From contig NC_059081.1 of NCBI RefSeq assembly GCF_020497125.1, positions 18,261,105-18,325,104 on the forward strand: a DNA stretch of 64,000 bases, written 5' to 3'. A program made the position numbers and the translations under genes. Below, one piece after another: positions 35,025 through 64,000 of this stretch. Each line of letters starts with the position of its first letter. The stretch's first letter is position 1. The notes under the pieces are model-generated. The model had not been told where the DNA came from. It made no database searches and was given only the letters and a program-made list of their open reading frames with translations. The stretch is from Mauremys mutica. Lineage: Eukaryota > Chordata > Testudines > Geoemydidae.

Positions 35025-35449
35025 CCACAGACATTTAACAAATTTTTATTTAATAGGAAAAACAGAATTGTAAAAATCTACATCATAAAATCTCACTAAC
35101 AGATACTAGAGAAGAATGGTGCAAATTTCTCCACTGTTAAAAAAGCATCTGGATAGCTCCATGCTGAAGATTTCATGTTGCCTTACCTTGCTTTGTTTGG
35201 AAGAGGACCATTAACAAAAAAAACCCCACAGAAACATTATATAATTTATCACTTATATAAAACCACGTTCCAGGAATGCTGAATATCTATGATAATCATG
35301 TATTACTAAGAGTATTGCTCCACACCACAATGAAGTGTTCATACAAATTAAAGAATTTAGCTATTCAGTGAGTATTGCAACAATGTACAAAGAATGCATT
35401 TCCAACATGCAATTAACAAATTAAGTCCTACTATGGTATGTTACAACCC
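35025..35449 (-). other. MCM6: MCM6 3' UTR (approximate)
   Basis: Begins after the TAG at 35450-35452. The minus-strand AATAAA at 35045-35050 is the likely polyadenylation signal, giving a UTR of about 420 bases. The end is inferred. Confidence 0.6.
35045..35050 (-). terminator. MCM6: MCM6 polyadenylation signal
   Basis: AATAAA on the minus strand, 400 bases after the stop codon. Confidence 0.65.
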
Positions 35450-58164
<22,715 letters not shown>

Positions 58165-58254
58165 GGCTCGCGCTCAGCCTTCCCACCGCCACCGGTCCAG
58201 CAGCAACTCGCGCGCTCCGGACACAGCCCACGTGGCTAGCGGGCGCCACCACCG

Positions 58255-58330
58255 ACCAATCAGCGGCCGCCGCTGCCCGCGCCCCGCCTCTTCCGAATGT
58301 TCCCCGGCAAAATTTTCGCGCCAAACCCGA
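58255..58330 (-). promoter_or_regulatory. MCM6: MCM6 proximal E2F and CCAAT motifs
   Basis: ACCAATCAGC (58255-58264), a CCAAT-box motif in plus orientation, and TTTTCGCGCCAAA (about 58313-58325), a near-perfect E2F site. Both lie 90-160 bases upstream of the start codon. E2F control of MCM genes at the G1/S transition is well established. Confidence 0.7.
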
Positions 58331-58465
58331 CACGGCCTGCAGATAGAGGGGAGGTGGCATTTAAAGGGGAAGGTTGCGAGTCGGCGGACGGCAAATTAAG
58401 GGACCGTGAAACAACAGCTCAGCCTCTGCTGGGGAATGTGTCTGAGCACCGCAGGCAGCAGCGGC

Positions 58466-58477
58466 CGCGCATGCGCG
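58466..58477. promoter_or_regulatory. NRF1-type palindrome
   Basis: CGCGCATGCGCG, a perfect 12-base palindrome matching the NRF1 consensus. It is 300 bases upstream of the MCM6 start and could serve transcription in either direction. Confidence 0.6.
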
Positions 58478-58779
58478 ATGGTGCCGGCCCCTTTCTTCGG
58501 TTGCTAATCGCTTGAAGAGGGCCGAGGTCCCCTCCAGTCCGTCGTTTCTGTGATTCCAGGCTTGTGAGCTGAGCCGGCGACAAGCGGCACCTGCCGGCCG
58601 GCCGCCGTTTTCACACACTGTGCCCCGCTGAACCACCCTCACTTCAACTTAAACGGGAACCGCTCAGGTTTGTCCCAGCTGCCCCTCCGTTGTGGCGGCG
58701 GCGGCGGCGCCAGCGGGCCAATTTTCAGTGGCTTGCGCTGGAGCCTCGCGCCTAACGTCTGCCGGGCTTTTTTAAACAA

Positions 58780-59455
58780 ACATGAAGTGTATAGCAGGGC
58801 AACGTGCTCAGGGGGGCAGTGGTCCCCGCCTCCGGGGCAGACGTGCCTCGCCCGGCTCTAGTGCTGCTACCACCTCCTTCCCCGCAGTGGTGCAGGAGAC
58901 ATTTCTTGCTGTACTGCCCTCATGGGAGGGACACATGGGGGGCACCTGACCACCTCACATGACCCTCTATGTAACTCCTCCCTGCCTGCCCCCCCCCCGC
59001 AAAAAACTTTCCCCATCCCCTGTGACATCCCCCTTTGTATATACAAACATCAACGTGCTTAACTACTGCATACTGGGGGCGGGGGAGAGGAGTGAGTATT
59101 CAGTTTTATATGGGAGTTGGGAGAGGAGCCATTTCAGACAAATTTTAAGTAGAACTGTATCCTAAACTGTTTTATGGTATTGTACTCAAACAGTCATTGC
59201 TGTACTCATTGTACCCTGACAACATTGCTGGATGTCAGGGTGTCCCCCTCTCCCTGCCTGTGTACCTGGTGGCAGCTGAGCTGGGGTTGGGGAAATAGGA
59301 AGAGCTGGCTGAAAAAAAAAAAGCCTTCAGGCTCCTGAGTGTTCTGCTGAAGAAGATAGTACTCGCCCAACACCCAAAAATATTTAAATAAATGGTATTC
59401 TATTATGGTTTAACACTGTGATTAAAACTGTGTTTAGTGGTGACTTTTAATGTTG
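58780..59455. other. Intergenic, nothing recognised
   Basis: Upstream of MCM6. No exon, RNA gene or element was recognised. Confidence 0.4.
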
Positions 59456-59879
59456 TGATTCATAGACTATCAGGGTTGGAAGGGACCTCAGGACGTCATC
59501 TAGTCCAGGGGTCTCAAACTCAAATGACCCCGAGGGCCGCATGAGGACTAGTGCATTGGCCCGAGGGCCGCATCACTGACACGCCCCCTTGCTGCCCCTG
59601 GCCCCACCCCCAATCCACCCCTTCCATGAGGCCCCGCCCCTGCCCTGTCTCTTCTCCACCTCCTCCCCTAAGCGCGCGCAGTTTTAATAAATATATACAC
59701 TCAGTAATGCACCTCACTCAAAGGACAAAACACGCACTTAGATTTACTGCCTAAGGCTCTGGGAGGGAGTTTGGGTGGGGGAGGGGGTCTGGATGCAGGC
59801 TCTGTGCTCGATGCAGGCTCCAGGCTGCGGCAGGGGGTGGGGGTGCAGGCTTTGGGACGGAGTTTGGGGATAGGAGGGA

Positions 59880-60740
59880 GTGCAGGGGTGAGGGCTGTGG
59901 GGCTGAGGGCGAGGGGTACATGATGCAGGAGGGGGCTCAGGGCTAGGGAAGAGGGTTGGGCTGTGGGGTGAGGGCTGTGGATGAGGGGTTCATGATGCGA
60001 GGGGGCTCAGGGCTAGGGAAGAGGGTTGGGCTGTGGGGTGAGGGCTGTGGATGAGGGGTTCATGATGCGAGGGGGCTCAGGGCTAGGGAAGAGGGTTGGG
60101 CTGTGGGGTGAGGGCTGTGGATGAGGGGTTCATGATGCGAGGGGGCTCAGGGCTAGGGAAGAGGGTTGGGCTGTGGGGTGAGGGCTGTGGATGAGGGGTT
60201 CATGATGCGAGGGGGCTCAGGGCTAGGGAAGAGGGTTGGGCTGTGGGGTGAGGGCTGTGGATGAGGGGTTCATGATGTGAGGGGGCTCAGGGCTAGGGAA
60301 GAGGGTTGGGCTGTGGGTGAGGGCTGTGGATGAGGGGTTCATGATGTGGGGGCGCTCAGGGCTGGGGCAGAGGATTAGGGTGCGGGGGGATGAGGGGTTC
60401 ATGATGTGGGGGCGCTCAGGGCTGGGGCAGAGGATTAGGGTGTGGGGGGATGAGGGCTCTGGCTGGGGCTGAGGATTAGGGTGCGGGGGGATGAGGGCTC
60501 TGGCTGGGGCTGAGGATTAGGGTGCGGGGGGATGAGGGGTTCATGATGTGGGGGCGCTCAGGGCTGGGGCAGAGGATTAGGGTGTGGGGGGGATGAGGGC
60601 TCTGGCTGGGGCTGAGGATTAGGGTGCAGGGGGATGAGGGGTTCATGATGTGGGGGGGCTCAGGGCTGGGGCTGAGGATTAGGGTGCGGGGGGAATGAGG
60701 GCTCTGGCTGGGGCTGAGGGTTTGGGGTTGGAGAGGCTCA
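59880..60740 (+). repeat. 70-bp minisatellite with a variant 3' half
   Basis: GGGGGCTCAGGGCTAGGG recurs every 70 bases near 59931, 60001, 60071, 60141, 60211 and 60281, almost unchanged. From 60340 onward shorter related units (GGGGCAGAGGATTAGGGTG) follow. Confidence 0.92.
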
Positions 60741-60784
60741 GGGTAAGGGAAGCCTGCCTTGCCAGTACTGGCGGAGGGCAGGCA

Positions 60785-60875
60785 CTAGGACCCTGCACCC
60801 TAATCCTCAGCCCCAGCCAGAGCCCTCATCCCCCCACACCCTAATCCTCTGCCCCAGCCCTGAGCGCTTCCCTTC
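60785..60875 (-). repeat. Inverted copy of the minisatellite unit
   Basis: CACCCTAATCCTCAGCCCC and CATCCCCCCACACCC are the reverse complement of the 60340-60720 units, so the hAT interior can fold into a long hairpin. Confidence 0.85.
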
Positions 60876-60952
60876 CCCCCCCCAGCCCGGCCCCGGCGGG
60901 TCCCGCTTCCCTTCCCCCTTACCCGAGCGCGTCTCCGGCGGTCCCGCTCAGA

Positions 60953-61046
60953 GCCGCGTGGTGAGGGGGCGGGGCTGGGAGCTCCACGCCGAGCGCAGCG
61001 CTCAGCCCAGAGCTCCCAGCCCCGCCCCCTCCCCACGCGGCTCGGA
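60953..61046. repeat. GC-rich palindrome
   Basis: GGGGGCGGGGCTGGGAGCTC (about 60965) pairs with GAGCTCCCAGCCCCGCCCCC (about 61011), with matching flanks CCGCGTGG and CCACGCGG. Confidence 0.85.
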
Positions 61047-61502
61047 GCGGGCGGGGCTCAGGCGCTCGGACGGAGACTCGGCGCTCTATGCGCCGAGGCT
61101 CCAGGAGAGGGGCGGAGGCGGGAGCCTCCGCTTTTCTCTTGGGGGGCCCTGCGGAGCTCCCCTGGGGAGCTCCGCGGGCCGCAGGGAAGAGCTCCGCGGG
61201 CCGCATGCGGCCCGCGGGCCGCATGTTTGAGACCCCTGATCTAGTCCAACCCCCTGCTCAGAGCAGGACCAGTCACCATTATTAACCACAGTTATTTTTT
61301 TTTAATCATTTGACAGCACTAAAAACACCCTCAACATCAGTAGACTTCTGCTCTACGTTTCTGGTCTTGTCTACACTAAATTTGCTGTTTTAGTGAGGTC
61401 TACACACATATACCACAACCAGAGTACAGATTACACTTCAGCAGGATTAATACCTGGGTAAAGTTCAGATCGTGTACCAACATGGATGGAACTTAATACA
61501 AG

Positions 61503-62531
61503 TACAGTTGAACCCTGTTATGTCGCCGGCCTAGGGGTTTGCCAAAAATAGTCCAGATAACCGATGATCGAGATAAACCCCTATCCACCCCCCCACCCCT
61601 GAACTCCCCTGCCCTCTCTCCAACACCCCCTCCCTGCCCCCTTACCGCGGTGCCTGCACGTGGCTGGATCCGGCGAAGCGGGACAGGGAAGCGGGGCCGG
61701 GCGGCCGTGGACGGGGACCCGGAGCCGGGCAGCCAAAGAAGCGGGACCCGGTAAGCGGGCTGGGCGGCAGGCGAAGCGGGACCGGGTAAGCGGGGCCGGG
61801 CGGCAGGCGAAGCGGGGACCGGGTAAGCGGGGCGGGCGGCAGGCGAAGCGGGGACCGGGTAAGCGGGGCGGGCGGCAGGCGAAGCGGGGACCGGGTAAGC
61901 GGGGCCGGGCGGCAGGCGAAGCAGGACCGGGTAAGCGGGCCGGGCGGCAGGCGAAGCGGGGACCGGGTAAGCGGGGCGGGCGGCAGGCGAAGCGGGGACC
62001 GGGTAAGCGGGGCCGGGCGGGCAGGGACCGGGTAAGTGGGGCCGGGCGGGCGGGCGGCAGGCGAAGCGGGGACCGGCGAAGCGGGGCCGGGCGGACGGGC
62101 GGGCGGCGAAGCGGGGACCGGCGAAGCGCGGACGGGCGGGCGGCGAAGCGGGGACCGGCGAAGCGGGGCCAGGCGGACGGGCGGGCGGCGAAGCGGGGAC
62201 CGGGGAAGCGGGGCCGGGCGGGCGGGTACGCGGGGAACCGCGGGGCTGGGGAGCCGGGGCTAGGGCAGGAGTCGCGTGGCCGGGGAGGGATGCGGCAGGA
62301 GCCGGGCAGGGCCGCCGCCGGAGTTACAGTCGAACCCATTTATCTCGACCTCGGTTAGTGGCAAAAGCTCTTCTGTGCTCCAGATATTAGGGTTCGGTGA
62401 GATTAAAGAATCGACATAACCGATGAGAAACCGGTAAGACAAAGAGGGAGTTTGGCGGTTCCACTACTAAAACGTCGACTTAATAGGGTTGGCAAGTTAA
62501 CCGAGGTCGAGATAAATGAGTTCGACTGTAA
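61503..62531. mobile_element. Tigger/mariner-like element cluster
   Basis: 62325-62531 begins TACAGTCGAACCCATTTATC and ends GATAAATGAGTTCGACTGTA, inverted ends with TA edges, and includes TAACCGAGGTCGAG. A related end (TACAGTTGAACCCTGTTATG) starts at about 61503. A GC-rich minisatellite lies between. Whether this is one element or two adjacent ones is unclear. Confidence 0.55.
61720..62230 (+). repeat. 36-bp GC-rich minisatellite
   Basis: Units such as GGCAGGCGAAGCGGGGACC with GGGTAAGCGGGGC repeat at 36 bases, later degenerating to related units without the GTAA segment. 36 is divisible by three, so long spurious open frames occur on both strands. Confidence 0.9.
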
Positions 62532-62845
62532 TTCAAATACTCCTCCAAGCACTGTCCCTAAGTCCAGTCTTCACTGCTTAAGTGTTCTGTCTAGGTTACT
62601 GTCTGCACTCCATTGCACATGGATCAACTTGGCTAGAAGTCATGTACCCATACAACTAGCACTGTGCTGTGGTCTATACTATCATATTACAGATTGGATC
62701 AATACAAAGTACTTTTGCAGAAATGCTATAATGCCTTCTACCCAAGTCATTTTACGAACAGCAACTTAGCTTCAACACATGCCTGTAATGCAAGAAGTTA
62801 TCACCCCATGTGACAGATGTAGAAACTGATTCCTGGGAAGATTTG

Positions 62846-63080
62846 TTAGGGCTTGTCTATACAGACAGTGCACTGTCCATTTACAACTGAGTCTGCTGTG
62901 CATTGACTATCTTGCCACACACTAACTGGATGTGTGGATCCTGCTACAGTGCATTAAAGTTCTGTAGTGTGCTTTGATCTGCTGCTGTTCTCCAGTGAGT
63001 TAGTGCATGGCCAGCTAGTGCATTGTAGATTTACACTCCACCTTGCCACGCACATAACTCTCCATATGGACAAGCCCTAA
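62846..63080. mobile_element. Harbinger-like MITE
   Basis: Begins TTAGGGCTTGTCTATAC and ends ATATGGACAAGCCCTAA, a 15-base inverted pair with TTA/TAA at the edges. 235 bases, noncoding. Same family type as 55950-56226. Confidence 0.75.
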
Positions 63081-64000
63081 GTAACCCCACTTTTTACCAC
63101 CAATTCTAAGCAAAGTTTGAGAAGTACAAGATCAGAGTGCAAAGTTAATAGAGGAATCAGTCACACAAACACCATGTGATGAGAACAATTGCAGTAATTT
63201 ATTTTATCAAAAGATCAGATAAAATGTACCTATCAGTTACCATGATGAACTTGAGTCCAGAGTAGGAAAATCAAACAAACAAAAAACACCACTAACCCAT
63301 CATAAACCCCAGTAGAGCTACCTGTAGAATTATCAGTTTTGCTGGAGATAAACCAAATATGAATATAAAGCATTACAGTAAATGCACATGGGAGTTATTG
63401 AAAGAGTTAAGGTTACATACCTGTAAGGTGAACACAGGAGGTATTAAAGGTTTTACAGGAATGTTTTAACTCCTTTCATGCCAAGTTCGCATTGAATGAA
63501 CAATTGCTATCTAGTCCAGACATATATATATGTGTGTGTATACACACATTATATTGATAGGTATTATGCACCTGGTATTAATATTTTATATATATATATG
63601 TGCGCATGTGTGTGTTGGGCAATCATGATAAATTATATTATACTTATTCTTTCCTACTTATGCTAAGGCATATATCCCATGATGCTCCAGGACAAGTATA
63701 GCTCAGCACTTGGCTTATGCAAATACAAAAACTGTCAAAAGCTAAATGGATGAGCATTATGTTCTAAAATGTAATATCTGGAAACAAAGATATATTATTT
63801 CCTTGAAATTCCATGTAAGAGGTATGAATGCTTTGCATTGGGGAGTATCTACATGCCCCTTCACATCTGGAATTTAATATTCAGTAGAAAAATAGGAAAG
63901 TACAGGAAGCACCAAAGACCAAGCTGGCTAGTTCAACTGTAAGTGATGTGAACAGGATTCTGTAACTTGTACACAACTATCCTATGAAAAATAGCTAGTT
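63081..64000. other. Intergenic to right edge
   Basis: Nothing recognised apart from TATATA/TGTGTG simple sequence near 63520-63615. No exon of the neighbouring aspartyl-tRNA synthetase gene expected in vertebrates was seen. Confidence 0.4.

Larger units (their letters stand above)
59506..61238. mobile_element. hAT element with tandem-repeat interior
   Basis: Begins CAGGGGTCTCAAACTC and ends GTTTGAGACCCCTG. The flanking ATCTAGTC is exact at 59498-59505 and 61239-61246. 1733 bases, no transposase. The interior holds a 70-base tandem array and two large inverted repeats. CGGGCCGCATG-type subterminal repeats occur at both ends. Confidence 0.85.
59461..61275 (+). repeat. CR1 3' tail interrupted by a hAT element
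   Basis: CAGGGTTGGAAGGGACCTCA and the CATCTAGTCC junction on the left resume as ATCTAGTCCAACCCCCTGC and CAGAGCAGGACCA at 61239-61275. This is continuous CR1 3' wording once 59506-61238 and one duplication are removed. Confidence 0.8.

Noticed and set aside
60340..60720. TTAGGG words resembling interstitial telomere repeat
   Set aside because: TTAGGG occurs once per longer unit (GATTAGGGTG) and is not in tandem hexamers.
61581..62358. Long open frames on both strands rich in Arg, Gly, Pro
   Set aside because: They follow the 36-bp minisatellite period, exist on both strands, and lack any domain or splice context.
63081..64000. DARS1 3' exon, expected next to MCM6 in vertebrates
   Set aside because: No segment resembling the aspartyl-tRNA synthetase C-terminus was seen; presumably beyond the right edge.

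Overview
This window is vertebrate nuclear DNA. It carries the lactase–MCM6 locus in the same order and orientation as in mammals: LCT on the minus strand, and MCM6 upstream of it, also minus. Introns are long and repeat-rich. The dispersed repeats look reptilian and most like turtle: CR1 tails, Penelope-like tails, hAT and Harbinger-type miniature elements, and a DIRS retrotransposon. I infer a turtle (Testudines). The species cannot be read from the sequence alone.

Layout: 498-28318 (minus) holds LCT exons 1-14 of an expected 17, so the last three exons, with the domain IV nucleophile and the membrane anchor, lie beyond the left edge. LCT intron 3 contains a 6-kb DIRS-type retrotransposon (about 17332-23345) with inverted terminal repeats, an internal complementary region and decayed gag/RT/RNase H/recombinase. 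Between the genes (28319-35030) lie a compact LCT promoter, an old DIRS-like relic interrupted by a hAT element, a retroviral-type solo LTR, a Penelope-like palindrome and a further hAT element. MCM6 (minus, coding 35450-58164) is complete with 17 exons. They would encode 821 residues except for one extra base in exon 13. A CpG island with E2F, CCAAT and NRF1-type motifs marks the MCM6 promoter. From 58.5 kb to the right edge no gene was recognised. That stretch holds a CR1 tail split by a 1.7-kb hAT element full of tandem repeats, a GC-rich 36-bp minisatellite next to a Tigger-like element, and a Harbinger-like MITE.

LCT encodes the brush-border beta-glycosidase with four family 1 glycoside hydrolase units. 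Here domain II lacks its nucleophile, as in mammals, and domain III keeps both catalytic glutamates. MCM6 is a subunit of the MCM2-7 replicative helicase. The genes are linked by position rather than by pathway. In humans an LCT enhancer lies in MCM6 intron 13, and the corresponding intron here is 44402-46019. Exon boundaries were set by splice consensus, reading phase and remembered human protein sequences; no alignment was run.
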